Below, piece after piece: positions 45,411-54,777 of a stretch of DNA of 64,000 nt. A program made the translations under genes and the position numbers. Positions within the stretch are counted from its first letter, which is position 1, and every line of letters starts with the position of its first letter. The stretch is from Lachnoclostridium sp. UBA903 (GTDB lineage: Bacteria > Bacillota > Clostridia > Lachnospirales > Lachnospiraceae), in contig DBEP01000066.1 in assembly GCA_002294045.1 (NCBI GenBank), positions 1 through 64,000 on the forward strand, read 5' to 3'. Under the pieces are notes generated by a model. It was not told the origin of the DNA, ran no database searches, and saw only the letters and a list, made by a program, of their open reading frames with translations.

Positions 45411-46711
45411 ATGAAGAATAGAACCTATATCGCAATTGACTTAAAATCCTTCTACGCTTCGGTCGAGTGCATGGAGCGAGAGCTTGACCCGCTTATTACC
45501 AACCTTGTTGTCGCGGACGCAAGCCACACCGAAAAAACCATTTGTCTCGCTGTCTCCCCCTCCCTCAAAGCATACGGTATTTCTGGTAGGGCGAGGCTGT
45601 TTGAGATCGTGCAAAAGGTCAAGGAAGTAAATGCAACACGGTTACACAAAGCACCGGGAAGAGTCTTTTCTGGTGCTTCCTCTAGCGATACTGAATTGAA
45701 ATCCTCACCGGGTATCTCGTTGGACTATATTATTGCTCCACCGAGAATGGCTCATTATATAGAGTACAGCACCCGGATTTATAAAATTTATATGAAATAC
45801 ATCGCGCCTGAAGATATCCATGTCTATTCCATTGACGAGGTCCTCATTGATGCTACCGATTATTTGAGTACCTACAATCTTTCTGCCCGTGAGCTTGCCA
45901 CAAAAATGATTCTTGATGTCCTTAAAACGACCGGCATCACAGCATCAGCTGTTCCCTTGGTAAGACCAATGATTATTACAATGAGAATCTATTGTACAAA
46001 TTGTTCGGTATCAATGCAGAGCTGCTGATTGATCATGCATGGAGCTGGGAGCCGTGCAGGATTTCCGATATTAAAGCGTATAAGCCAAGTACAAACAGTA
46101 TTGGATCGGGGCAGGTCCTGCATTGTGCCTATACCTTTGACAAAGCAAAGCTGATTGTGCGTGAAATGACTGATCTGCTGGTACTTGACCTGGTGAATAA
46201 AAGGTTTGTGACCGACCAGCTTGTTTTGACAGTCGGGTATGATATTGAGAATCTCACAAATCCAAAGATAAAGAAATTATATAATGGGCCAGTTACCACA
46301 GACCATTACGGACGTTCTGTTCCGAAATCTGCCCATGGTACGACAAATCTTGTTAGACAGACCTCTTCCACCAAACTGATTATGGATGCCGTCACAGAGC
46401 TGTTTGAGTGCATCGTTGATAAAAATCTTCTCATCAGGCGAGTTAATATTGCAGCAAACCATGTGGTGGATATGGCAACCGTTCAAAGGACGGATAGCTT
46501 TGAACAGCTTGACCTATTTACGGATTATGCGGCTGTACAGGCGAAAAAAGCGGAACAAGAAGCCGAGCTTGAACGAGAAAAAAAGATGCAAAAAGCAATG
46601 CTGGAGATAAAAAAGAAATTCGGCAAGAACGCTGTTCTAAAAGGTATGAACCTAGAGGAAGGTGCTACCACATTAGACCGGAACAAGCAGATTGGAGGTC
46701 ATAAGGCATGA
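45411..46711 (+). pseudogene. Y-family DNA polymerase (UmuC/DinB-like) with internal deletion
   Basis: The first frame (45411 to about 45960) reads YIAIDLKSFYASVECMERELDPLITNLVVAD, then VYSIDEVLIDATDYL with the catalytic acidic residues. The second frame (45992-46711) continues YKLFGINAELLIDHAWSWEPC and GSGQVLHCAYTFDKAKLIVREM, ending in a KKFGKNAVLKGMNLEEGATT tail typical of Gram-positive UvrX-like polymerases. About 50 residues of the palm and thumb (the region after GITASA up to NDYYNENLL) are deleted at about 45960, with a frame change. It precedes a YolD gene, its usual partner in SOS mutagenesis. Confidence 0.85.
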
Positions 46712-47145
46712 CAAAGACATATGACAATATAATTCATCTACCACACCATGTTTCTACGACACATCCTCATATGACGGTCATGGACCGGGCAGCTCAGTTT
46801 TCCCCCTTCGCCGCACTAACCGGCTATGATGGTGCCATCAAAGAAACTGCAAGACTTACTGAAGAGAGAATAGAGTTGGACGAATATATGAAAGATGTTT
46901 TGAGTGATAAGCTACAGATCTTAGCGGAGCGACTTAAAGAGCATCCCAAAATCGTTATTACCTACTTTCAGCCGGACGTGAAAAATGGCGGTTCCTATGT
47001 TACTGCTTCTGGTACAGTTAAAAAGATAGACGCATATGAACGGGTTGTCGTTATGACGGATAACACATTTATTTCAATTGATGAAATAATCAGCATAGAT
47101 GGGCAGATATTCGAAACTACAGTGCTTCACTCAAGTAATGAATGA
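46708..47145 (+). CDS. YolD-like family protein
   Basis: The 145-residue protein matches the YolD-like family: [32 protein letters not shown], then [38 protein letters not shown] with a small barrel end. Members form operons with UvrX-type polymerases and probably modulate translesion synthesis. The start overlaps the polymerase stop by four bases (ATGA). With the polymerase broken, it is probably an orphan. Confidence 0.85.
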   Translation: MTKTYDNIIHLPHHVSTTHPHMTVMDRAAQFSPFAALTGYDGAIKETARLTEERIELDEYMKDVLSDKLQILAERLKEHPKIVITYFQPDVKNGGSYVTASGTVKKIDAYERVVVMTDNTFISIDEIISIDGQIFETTVLHSSNE

Positions 47146-47224
47146 ATAACGACATATTAGAATTTGTCCGTGGTGAATTAACTACTGATTATTTATATTT
47201 GACAAAAGAAAATAGGTGAATACT

Positions 47225-47698
47225 ATGGTTGAAACAATATATTTTGCAGGTGGCTGTCTTTGGGGTGTACAAGCATTTATCAAAACATTAAAAGGTGTTA
47301 TTAATACTCAAGCAGGACGAGCAAATGGTTATTCAAATACTCTCGAAGGCGATTATGATGGTTATGCTGAATGCGTAAAAACAGAATTTGACTCTGAAAT
47401 TGTAACTGTTTATCAACTAATGGATTATTTTTTTGAGATTATAGATCCTTACAGTGTGAATAAACAAGGTAATGATGTGGGGAAAAAATACCGTACAGGC
47501 GTATATAGTAAAGTGTCTCGGCATTTGGAAGATGCCAAGAATTATATAACAGAAAGAGCAGATAGAGACAAAATTGTAGTGGAAATTCTTCCACTTATGA
47601 ATTATGTTAAAAGTGCAGATGAACATCAAGATAGATTAGATAGGTGCCCTAATGACTATTGTCATATCCCTAAAGAGTTATTACACAAATATTTATAA
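47225..47698 (+). CDS. msrA: Peptide-methionine (S)-S-oxide reductase
   Basis: The protein starts ETIYFAGGCLWGVQAFIKTLKGV, containing the GCxW active site with the catalytic Cys, and continues with GRANGYSNT, EVKTEFD-like CVKTEFDSEIV, DPYSVNKQGNDVGKKYRTGVY and a C-terminal DEHQDRLDRCPNDYCHI with resolving-type cysteines. It reduces methionine-S-sulfoxide using thioredoxin. ATG at 47225 is preferred; GTG at 47216 is in frame with a weaker context. No MsrB is seen nearby. Confidence 0.92.
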   Translation: MVETIYFAGGCLWGVQAFIKTLKGVINTQAGRANGYSNTLEGDYDGYAECVKTEFDSEIVTVYQLMDYFFEIIDPYSVNKQGNDVGKKYRTGVYSKVSRHLEDAKNYITERADRDKIVVEILPLMNYVKSADEHQDRLDRCPNDYCHIPKELLHKYL

Positions 47699-47784
47699 CC
47701 GGCTATTATGAGCATGACCGGAAGTCAAAAAATTCCTATTTTGCCCAATCTGCTAAAATTGAAATTTGCCAGCTTCCCATTTAC

Positions 47785-48309
47785 TCATAATTCATTGTTC
47801 ACTAACTCGTATGATGGATGATACAATCCCGTCGGTTCATAAAAATTTTTCCCAATATTCCGGAAACCTAATTTTGTCAATAACTTTCTCGAAGCATCGT
47901 TTTGTGGATGATGCCCTGCATACAATTTATCTGCTTTTAATACGGTAAAGCTGTAGTCAATAACAGCTTTTGCCGCTTCGGAAGCATATCCCATTCCCAA
48001 ATATTTTTTACACAGATGAAATCCAATCTCATAGGAATGTGTTTCGGAATTATAAGGACGTATACCGCAACAACCAATCAGTTCCTGTGTAGAAAGTTCA
48101 AAAATAGGCCAATACTGTATGCGAAATAGTTTGTCATTATTAATTTCTGTTTCCAAACGGTGGATAATATCTTGTTTTGTAAACATACCGGTAGCACAAA
48201 TAAAATTGGTAACCTCTTTGTCTCCCCATAACTGGGTAGCCAAATCCAAATCGTCATCGTTCCATTTTGAGAAATAAATCCGTTTTGTTTTCATAAAAAA
48301 GTCTCGCAT
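47785..48309 (-). CDS. GNAT family N-acetyltransferase (RimJ/RimL-like)
   Basis: The 174-residue protein reads TKRIYFSKWNDDDLDLATQLWGDKEVTNFI, the RimJ-type start. It has QELIGCCGIRPYN, YEIGFHLCKKYLGMGYASEAAKAVIDYSF with the acetyl-CoA loop, and NDASRKLLTKLGF. AGAGGAG precedes the ATG. It probably acetylates an N-terminal amine or a small molecule. It is intact, unlike the two other GNAT genes in the window. Confidence 0.87.
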   Translation of the reverse strand: MRDFFMKTKRIYFSKWNDDDLDLATQLWGDKEVTNFICATGMFTKQDIIHRLETEINNDKLFRIQYWPIFELSTQELIGCCGIRPYNSETHSYEIGFHLCKKYLGMGYASEAAKAVIDYSFTVLKADKLYAGHHPQNDASRKLLTKLGFRNIGKNFYEPTGLYHPSYELVNNEL

Positions 48310-48431
48310 CTTTAACTCCTCTTATTTTCAGTCAAAACTGCCCTACAAATTCTGGTTTTTATCTCACTGACTTGGAATTTAATTGTTTCGAATTATACTG
48401 CAACTATCAGTACGATAAGTAGGTCACAATC

Positions 48432-49037
48432 CTACTCCAATGTCTGCGTATAACTATAACCCTGTTCCTCACCTGGAACTTGATCTCTATCCTTTTTTAT
48501 TTTCTCTATCACATTTTCGTATAACTCTCTCGAAATAATAGGCTCAGTGACAAATGATATAATTTTTTGATTAGATTGTGGTTTTATTTTACCAATATAC
48601 TGATTTACTTCATTTCCTAATATCTCTTTGGAATAATATTCGATTCCAAGTTCTGCCTGATACCTTTTTTCTATTTCAGTAAGGTATTTTTTATCCAATT
48701 GCATTACTAAGAATTCCTGCAATTCATGTGGCGTATCTTCCTGCTTATCCTTTTCATATTGCTCCATTCTCAAATTCAATTCTGCAGCCACATACCTCTC
48801 AACCATAGAAAGGGGAACCTTTTCCTTTGCTTCTTCGTAAGTGAGTTCCTTTACGTCTTCGTGAATAATTTTTTTCTCATCATTTTTCGCCATGACATCC
48901 CTTATCAAAACCTCTGGGGGATTATCATAATATTCAGTAATCATCTGGTAAATCCATTTTATAATTTCAGCCTCTTTTTTGTTTACTTCTAAATTCTCAT
49001 CTTTCCAGACATATCCTAGTGGCGCTTTTCTCTCCAT
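48432..49037 (-). CDS. Recombinase-domain-like protein, partial
   Basis: The 201-residue protein starts APLGYVWKDENLEVNKKEAEIIKWIYQMITEYYDNPPEV. This resembles the linker between catalytic and DNA-binding domains of large serine recombinases (PxGYxWxxGxL-VxxxEAEIV). It ends in PIISRELYENVIEKIKKD, also recombinase-like. The middle is helical and unfamiliar. The catalytic resolvase domain is absent. AGGAAA precedes the ATG. It may be a stand-alone regulator or a rearranged remnant. Confidence 0.5.
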   Translation of the reverse strand: MERKAPLGYVWKDENLEVNKKEAEIIKWIYQMITEYYDNPPEVLIRDVMAKNDEKKIIHEDVKELTYEEAKEKVPLSMVERYVAAELNLRMEQYEKDKQEDTPHELQEFLVMQLDKKYLTEIEKRYQAELGIEYYSKEILGNEVNQYIGKIKPQSNQKIISFVTEPIISRELYENVIEKIKKDRDQVPGEEQGYSYTQTLE

Positions 49038-49139
49038 ACAATTTTCCTTTCATAGTTCATTTTATTAAGTATTCATTTTTCGTATCTTCTTCCGTTTTGA
49101 TCTTAACACTATTATAATAAAACATCCAGTGAATTCTAG

Positions 49140-50028
49140 AGTGTGTTTGAAAAATAAATAATGCACAAAACATGTGTTTTCACCCCCATTTTTATGTTAA
49201 AATAAAGAAAACAAAAGAAGAACAAGGGGTGTTTATTCTATGAAGCGCTATGAATTAACCGATGAAGAATGGAAGCGGATTGCTGATTTACTCCCTCCTG
49301 AAACCACTGGTAAACGAGGCCGTCCAGCGAAAGACAATCGTACCATGCTCAATGCCATGGTATGGATCGCACGCAGCGGTGCACCCTGGCGAGACCTCCC
49401 CGAACGTTACGGCCCATGGGAAAGTGTTTACAGCCGTTTTTAAAAATGGATTGAGGATGGCATCCTGGATAATATCTTCCGTGTGTTAAGTTTGGAAGCC
49501 GAATTGTAGGAACTCAGTATCGATGCTTCTATCGTGAAAGCATACCAGCACAGTGCCGATGCAAAAAAAGGGGACCTTCCAGCCAAATAGGGCACAGCAG
49601 AGGTGGTTCCAGTTCCAAGATCCATGCAGTCGTGGACGCCTATGGCTGCCCAGTAAATATCCTGTTAAGTGAAGGACAGAAAAATGATATCAACCTAGCG
49701 ATTCCTCTCTTGGAAAACCTCGCGTTATCCCAAAGTAAGGTATTAGCTGACCGAGGCTATGACAGCTATGCTCTAATAGATTATATTTATGAGCATGGCG
49801 GTAAGCCGACGATTCCGTCCCGTAAAGGAGCGAAATTTGAACGTCATTGTGACTGGTGGTTATATAAGGAGCGTCATTTGGTAGAAAAATTCTTCTTAAA
49901 GTTGAAAACCTATCGAAGAATTGCCACCCGATATGATAAATCAGCCTGCTCTTATTTAGGATTCATATTACTCGCATCCATACTAATTTGATTAAAATAA
50001 CCAAAATAAATGATTTTTCAAACACGCT
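49140..50028 (+). mobile_element. IS5 family (IS427-type) insertion sequence, 889 bp
   Basis: The element is bounded by inverted repeats AGTGTGTTTGAAAAAT and ATTTTTCAAACACGCT (one mismatch) and flanked by the direct repeat CTAG at 49136-49139 and 50029-50032, as expected for IS427-group insertions. It sits at the 3' end of the threonine-synthase-like gene, whose stop codon lies in the right CTAG copy. Confidence 0.85.
49240..49991 (+). pseudogene. IS5 family transposase (DDE), interrupted
   Basis: Reading from ATG 49240 after AAGGGG gives KRYELTDEEWKRIADLLPP, GRPAKDNRTMLNAMVWIARSGAPWRDLPE and SVYSRF, then TAA, KWIEDGILDNIFRVL, TAG, ELSIDASIV. A frameshift follows (about 49590) into IGHSRGGSSSKIHAVVDAYG, LADRGYDSYALIDYIYEHG and RHLVEKFFLKLKTYRRIATRYDK. 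The DDE-type domain is otherwise complete, but two stops (apparently from CAA and CAG) and a frame change disable it. Confidence 0.88.
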
Positions 50029-51198
50029 CTAGCATAGGATTTCCGGATCATTCTTAAATCCGCCTGAAGTTGCAATCAAAAGGAATACAGAGTGCTTATC
50101 GGGTATTCGTTTCCCAGCTGCCTCTAACAACGCACTGCAGACCACAGAGGAAGACGCTTCCAGATAGAGGCCCAAACGGGCCATTTGTCTGATATCTTCC
50201 ACTACCTTGCCCTGAGGAACGGCAACGGCAAATCCTCCCGAGCCTTTCACTGCCGCATATGCCTGGTAAGTTACGGTGGTTCCCCCTATGGACCCGGTCA
50301 GAGAATAGTCCCCAGGGAAGTTTTTCCTGTAGTCCTCGCCCGCCAGCACTTTTGATACCCTTTCGAAAGGTTCCACGCATATCAGTTTCGGTATGTCATG
50401 GATATACCCGAATTTCTGTAGCTCCATAAAGCCCTCGTATATCCCCCAGAGCAGATCGCCTCTTGATACGGGAATCACAATATAGTCGGGCAAGGACCTG
50501 CCAAACTCATCGAATATCTCATATGCTATGGTTTTATATCCCTGCACTCCGAAGCTGCAGCTTCCCACAGGCGGCATACTATAGTTTGTTGCCGGATACC
50601 AACCGGAGCCTTCGGCCATTTTGCCCATATAACTCCATCTGCCCTGAACAGTATCTGCCTGCTCATCCAGAACGATTAACTCAGCGCCGGTAGCTTCAAT
50701 GGCAGTCTTATATGCCGGATTTGTTTTTCGGGGCGAGATGATTTTGCAGTCCAAACCGGAATACGCAGCATATGCAGCCAGTGATATCCCCGCATTGCCG
50801 CTTGAAGCAGCCACAATCGCTTCTTTTCCCATAGCAAGAGCACGGGCTATTATAAGCGGACTCATCCGGTCTTTATGTGAACCAGTTGGATTCTGAAACT
50901 CGTTTTTTACATATACTTCTTTAACTCCTGCGTACTGAGCCAGCTTATGAAGACGTATCACCGGTGTGTTTCCCTCACCCAGTGTCGGAAAATCTCTATA
51001 CGGCAGCAAGTTTCCATATCTCTGCATACCTTTTCCCATGGTACTTTTATATGCTGCGCCGTTATATCGGAAGGAAAGGCTGGCATTCTCATCCTTTTCC
51101 AGACATTGGGGGCACCCACGGAAATAATCGCCGACCGGATACTCCGCCCCGCATTTGATGCAGTACATTGACTTGATTTCCGCATTCAGTTCATACAT
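50029..51198 (-). CDS. Threonine synthase-like PLP-dependent enzyme
   Basis: The 389-residue protein has an N-terminal zinc ribbon (C13, C16, C29, C32), the PLP Lys109 in NPTGSHKDRMSPL, the phosphate-binding loop AASSGNAGISLAAYAA and LLIATSGGFK near the end. It belongs to fold-type II threonine synthase/cysteate synthase enzymes that convert O-phosphohomoserine or phosphoserine-like substrates. GGAGGTATCGGT precedes the ATG. An IS5 element begins exactly at its stop codon, so the last residues may have been changed. GC content here is visibly higher than in the flanks. Confidence 0.87.
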   Translation of the reverse strand: MYELNAEIKSMYCIKCGAEYPVGDYFRGCPQCLEKDENASLSFRYNGAAYKSTMGKGMQRYGNLLPYRDFPTLGEGNTPVIRLHKLAQYAGVKEVYVKNEFQNPTGSHKDRMSPLIIARALAMGKEAIVAASSGNAGISLAAYAAYSGLDCKIISPRKTNPAYKTAIEATGAELIVLDEQADTVQGRWSYMGKMAEGSGWYPATNYSMPPVGSCSFGVQGYKTIAYEIFDEFGRSLPDYIVIPVSRGDLLWGIYEGFMELQKFGYIHDIPKLICVEPFERVSKVLAGEDYRKNFPGDYSLTGSIGGTTVTYQAYAAVKGSGGFAVAVPQGKVVEDIRQMARLGLYLEASSSVVCSALLEAAGKRIPDKHSVFLLIATSGGFKNDPEILC

Positions 51199-51225
51199 AC
51201 CGATACCTCCGATTCTTTAGATTTA

Positions 51226-52707
51226 CTATCTTAACGATTCAAAATTCACTTCAGGATATTGTTTCGGCTGTCCCTCAAGAAGTGAAGATGGCTGCCCTTT
51301 CAACTCCTTATCGAAGAAGGCAAGAGAATAGGCATTGATAATGTCAAACCCCCGCTGCGCCTTGATGGGTCCGGTTATGCCAATGTAGGGCAATAGCGGC
51401 GACCAATACGGAACATCGGTAAAATCGATGTGGAATATCCCTGCGATCTCCACATAGTAGCCATCGCCCGGCAGGTTCTCATACACTGCGCGCATAGTAT
51501 CGATGGTCAGAATAATATCTTTTTCCTCCCAGGTGCCGTTGCTGCCGCGTTCTAAGCGCATGGTATCGGCACTGCGCGTGATGAACATGGTCGGTTGTTC
51601 CAGTCCCTTCCCGACGACTTCGGCGGGGATGTAAACATCCATAATGAGACAGGCCTTCAGGCGTGAATCTTTTAAGCTTGCCTGGGCTGCGTTCATACCG
51701 CCCAGCGATACTCCGAATATGCCGATGTGCTCAAGGTCGAGCCGTCCGGTCAGTATCCGGTTGGGATCGCTCTTATTAAGCGCTTCAAGCCGGTCCAGGG
51801 CAAAGCTCGCATCCAGGGCGAAATAAGGAATCGTCCCGTCCGGCAGAGGCTGCCCGTATAAGGTTGGCGCTTGCGGCTGCGGCTCCACGCTCTGCATATT
51901 GAGCGGGAGTATCTCGTCTCTCGGCAATCCGGGGATTTGCCGTCCGTCGGAGAAGCGCACCATTGGGGCAATACCCGGCTGGTCCAGGCCTATGACGATA
52001 TAGCCATGGGAAACCAGCTCTTCGATCTGAAAGGTATTTGCTGAGCGGAACCCGCTTATTCCGGTAAGATACAGCAGGACAGGGTATTGGGGCCTGTCGT
52101 CTGCAACAGGAGCGGATACCGCGGCATTTGTGGTCACATACTTGAGATGGCTGAAAACGAATTCAGGCAGACGAAGAAACCGTCCGATCACCGGCGTCAC
52201 CACATCGGCATCCTGGATGTACGGAGCCTTTTTCATCGACGGCTCTTTCTTAGCCGGATACCACACCTGCGCCATAAGTTCACGATGGTCATCGGGGTTG
52301 CCTGTGAAAAGTTCCGGACGACTCGTATCTGCCCAGTGATACGTCATCGTACCGATCCCGTATGGCCCGGTTGGTTTGGGAAAAGAAAATACGGGCAATA
52401 CAACCGGCAAAACAATGGATATCACTATCCCAATGACACCGAAACCAAGACTGAAAAAATAAACGGCGCGATTCATATGTAAGCCGATCCCGATTCCTTT
52501 ACTAAACAGCCAAATCACAAAGAATATTGAGGCTAGGGCGTATGCCGGAACCATTTGCCAGCGAAAGCCTTCAACCACCACTTGTATTGCAGCCATCAGG
52601 AGTGCGGATACGGCTGCATAATCAATCCAGCGTATGGTATGCTTAATACCTAAAGAGTAAAACGCTGTAATATTGCTAATGACGAGAATAAATTCAAAGA
52701 ATCTCAT
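51226..52707 (-). CDS. Alpha/beta hydrolase, platelet-activating-factor acetylhydrolase-like, with N-terminal membrane segments
   Basis: The 493-residue protein begins with about four hydrophobic segments (residues 1-115). It continues with an extracytoplasmic-type hydrolase: WYPAKKEPS, YPVLLYLTGISGF, the nucleophile elbow GVSLGGMNAAQ (catalytic Ser), and later IDFTDVPYWSP with a catalytic His. It resembles isoform-II PAF-AH and related lipases. It sits 27 bases upstream of the threonine-synthase-like gene on the same strand and shares its higher GC content, which suggests a joint transfer. Confidence 0.8.
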   Translation of the reverse strand: MRFFEFILVISNITAFYSLGIKHTIRWIDYAAVSALLMAAIQVVVEGFRWQMVPAYALASIFFVIWLFSKGIGIGLHMNRAVYFFSLGFGVIGIVISIVLPVVLPVFSFPKPTGPYGIGTMTYHWADTSRPELFTGNPDDHRELMAQVWYPAKKEPSMKKAPYIQDADVVTPVIGRFLRLPEFVFSHLKYVTTNAAVSAPVADDRPQYPVLLYLTGISGFRSANTFQIEELVSHGYIVIGLDQPGIAPMVRFSDGRQIPGLPRDEILPLNMQSVEPQPQAPTLYGQPLPDGTIPYFALDASFALDRLEALNKSDPNRILTGRLDLEHIGIFGVSLGGMNAAQASLKDSRLKACLIMDVYIPAEVVGKGLEQPTMFITRSADTMRLERGSNGTWEEKDIILTIDTMRAVYENLPGDGYYVEIAGIFHIDFTDVPYWSPLLPYIGITGPIKAQRGFDIINAYSLAFFDKELKGQPSSLLEGQPKQYPEVNFESLR

Positions 52708-52905
52708 CTGCTGCTAACCTTTCAAAGGCTTCACTGCCTTATTTTATTCGAATTTTATCATTTTGTATGGGCGATGTCAAGTCGTCCAAGACGTCGGACT
52801 TTTTATGGAAGCAAACTTGGCGTCTATATGTTTCAAAAGAATATCTTGGTTTGCTTTGCGTCTTTTTTTTGTATTCAATTATCTTCATTTTCAACCTCAA
52901 AACAA

Positions 52906-52943
52906 AAGCAAAGACATCAAAACTTAGTGTTCTGATGCCTTTG
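52906..52943 (-). terminator. Hairpin terminator in the 52.7-53.2 kb gap
   Basis: CAAAGACATCAAAAC and GTTCTGATGCCTTTG pair with two wobbles around TTAGT. On the minus strand it is followed by CTTTTGTTTTG. It would stop transcription coming from the defence island before the hydrolase gene. The rest of the gap holds repeat R1 copy 6 and AT-rich sequence with no gene. Confidence 0.55.
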
Positions 52944-53145
52944 TTATGAAATTCCCATTTTGGAGGTTATCTCCCTCCAACAACCCATTGTCATCTATAA
53001 AAATGCATTTAAAAAAAAGCTAAAATTTGCACTTTTCAGCCTCATTTTCGGCTCATTTTTTACCCAAAAACCACAACATCTTGTGGTCAAACCCCTTTAT
53101 TTTTCACTTTGACCACAATTCGTCATCATTATTATCGTTTCAACG

Positions 53146-53200
53146 TGCCTTGAGGAGATAAAAATGATGTCGGAAGGACCTGGTGGTTCCTTGGTGGAGA
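53146..53200 (+). repeat. Intergenic repeat R1, copy 6
   Basis: The copy begins TGCCTTGAGGAGATAAAAAT, with CGGAAGGACCTGG in the middle and GGTTCCTTGGTGG at the end. The middle differs from other copies while the ends are kept. It lies 50 bp past the 3' end of the gene at 53250. Confidence 0.7.
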
Positions 53201-53249
53201 GTTATTTCAAAAAGAATATCCGTCAAATCTTCTTTAAGTTTAAATAATC

Positions 53250-54185
53250 TTATTCCTCTTCCATCATATCACTCATCATTTTTACATCATCAAAAGAACA
53301 AGCAATGTGATCTAACGATTTGGTATTAATGTAGATAGTATTATTAGTAATTTGCACCGTTCCTAGTATAAAGCAATGGGATTCTTTATTAAGAAATTTT
53401 TCAATATTACTAATTGAACCTGTTTTATTATGTGCAATATCTATCATTTCTTTTTTTATTGAACATTTGACATCTAAATTTGAATTATTAAATTTATCTC
53501 CAAAATTTATCCAATACTCATTATTATTTCTTCTTATTACAGCCTTTCCATAATAGACCTTTGTTTTCCATACTTCTTCCCTATTTATACTTACTGTGGC
53601 AATTTCATTGAACAACGAATTTAAAGAATAATCATATATCTTGCCAGACAGTTCAAGTGATATCCTTATTTCATTCAACTCATTACTCTTTTTAGCACCA
53701 ATAAATTTTCTCATTAAAGTGCTCAGCAAATATAAATTAGACTTTCTTTGCTGTTTCTCTCCATCTCTTCCTACTTTTGAAGCAGTTCCAGCACTCTTTA
53801 TTTGGACCCTTCCATCATCGGTTTTTTCAGTAACGTCAACTTCATCATGCTTTTTAGGTCGCCCAATATGAAATGCTATTGCTTCTCCAATTCTTGACGC
53901 CTCTTTAAGTACTCCATGCACTTTTTTCACATCAATGCTATTCTGCCTCATTACTTCTGTGCAATTTACACTGTGTTCACCGTATACTTTGAAATGTTCG
54001 CGCATCTTCATTTGCCATTGTGGTTTGTCCATATTTACACAGGTTATTTGAGCAGAGCAAGTCTTACAACAACATTTAAACTCTGTTTTGTCATCAATCT
54101 CTCCCATAACCCAAGCCTCATGCGCTTCCGGTGCTGTAACGTTTGTATGTAATTTTACGCTATAAGCATATTCTACCTTCCCCAT
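53250..54185 (-). CDS. Hypothetical protein with an N-terminal cysteine cluster
   Basis: From ATG 54185 after GGGGAG the product is 311 residues. Residues 30-80 contain FKCCCKTCSAQITCVNMDKPQW...HFKVYGEHSVNC, a likely zinc-binding site (C, C, C, H, C) of the kind seen in CoiA-like and nuclease-associated domains. The middle is basic (RPKKHDEVDV, KVGRDGEKQQRKSNLY), and the C-terminus is alpha/beta. No known family is recognised. It lies downstream of the HsdM-HsdS-PtuA-PtuB operon on the same strand, separated by about 590 bp, so it could be a defence accessory. Confidence 0.6.
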   Translation of the reverse strand: MGKVEYAYSVKLHTNVTAPEAHEAWVMGEIDDKTEFKCCCKTCSAQITCVNMDKPQWQMKMREHFKVYGEHSVNCTEVMRQNSIDVKKVHGVLKEASRIGEAIAFHIGRPKKHDEVDVTEKTDDGRVQIKSAGTASKVGRDGEKQQRKSNLYLLSTLMRKFIGAKKSNELNEIRISLELSGKIYDYSLNSLFNEIATVSINREEVWKTKVYYGKAVIRRNNNEYWINFGDKFNNSNLDVKCSIKKEMIDIAHNKTGSISNIEKFLNKESHCFILGTVQITNNTIYINTKSLDHIACSFDDVKMMSDMMEEE

Positions 54186-54249
54186 AAATTCTCCCCTATT
54201 ATATTGCATCTTATGCTTGCATCTTATCCTTCTATATTGCATCTTCAAT

Positions 54250-54777
54250 AGAATTATAAATTACACATGCCCTTGTTTATAGCACAGATCTAGAATAAAA
54301 CACTTCCCTTTTAGATATAGAAAATCAAGTCACAGCTATGCCTTTTAATCTAGTCAGTCATTGACTCAAGCCCTAAAATTACTCCATCCATTCTTTCCCA
54401 TATATTATTACTAAAATAGCAGATGGACAATAATGAAACTCTTCTGTTACAAATTCCATCATTGCATTACTGACGCACCAACATATCCCTTTAGCACCTG
54501 CTTTTGAAAAACATCATTGGAGCAAGTAGAAATAGTTTCATTTGGCATAATCAGTTGTACATGTTACATCAGGACAATGCAAGCGCTCCTAAAATAGAAT
54601 GATGTACTGCCGTTTTTGGTATGTAAATTTCGGGGATATAAATGCTTTTGGTAATGTAAATTAAAAATCAATATTTGCAGTATTATCATATTAGAATACT
54701 TGATATTGAATGTTTTATACGGACAAAAAAAGTTAGTAGTAAAAGTAATCATATTATTATCAAAATAAGTTAATTAT
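54250..54777. other. Gap between the hypothetical gene and the HNH gene
   Basis: The stretch is AT-rich with no ORF carrying a ribosome site on either strand, no repeat R1 and no clear terminator hairpin. Nothing can be supported here. Confidence 0.5.

Noticed and set aside
53250..54185. HsdR restriction subunit
   Set aside because: The protein is too short and lacks Walker A, DEAD-box and PD-(D/E)XK motifs.
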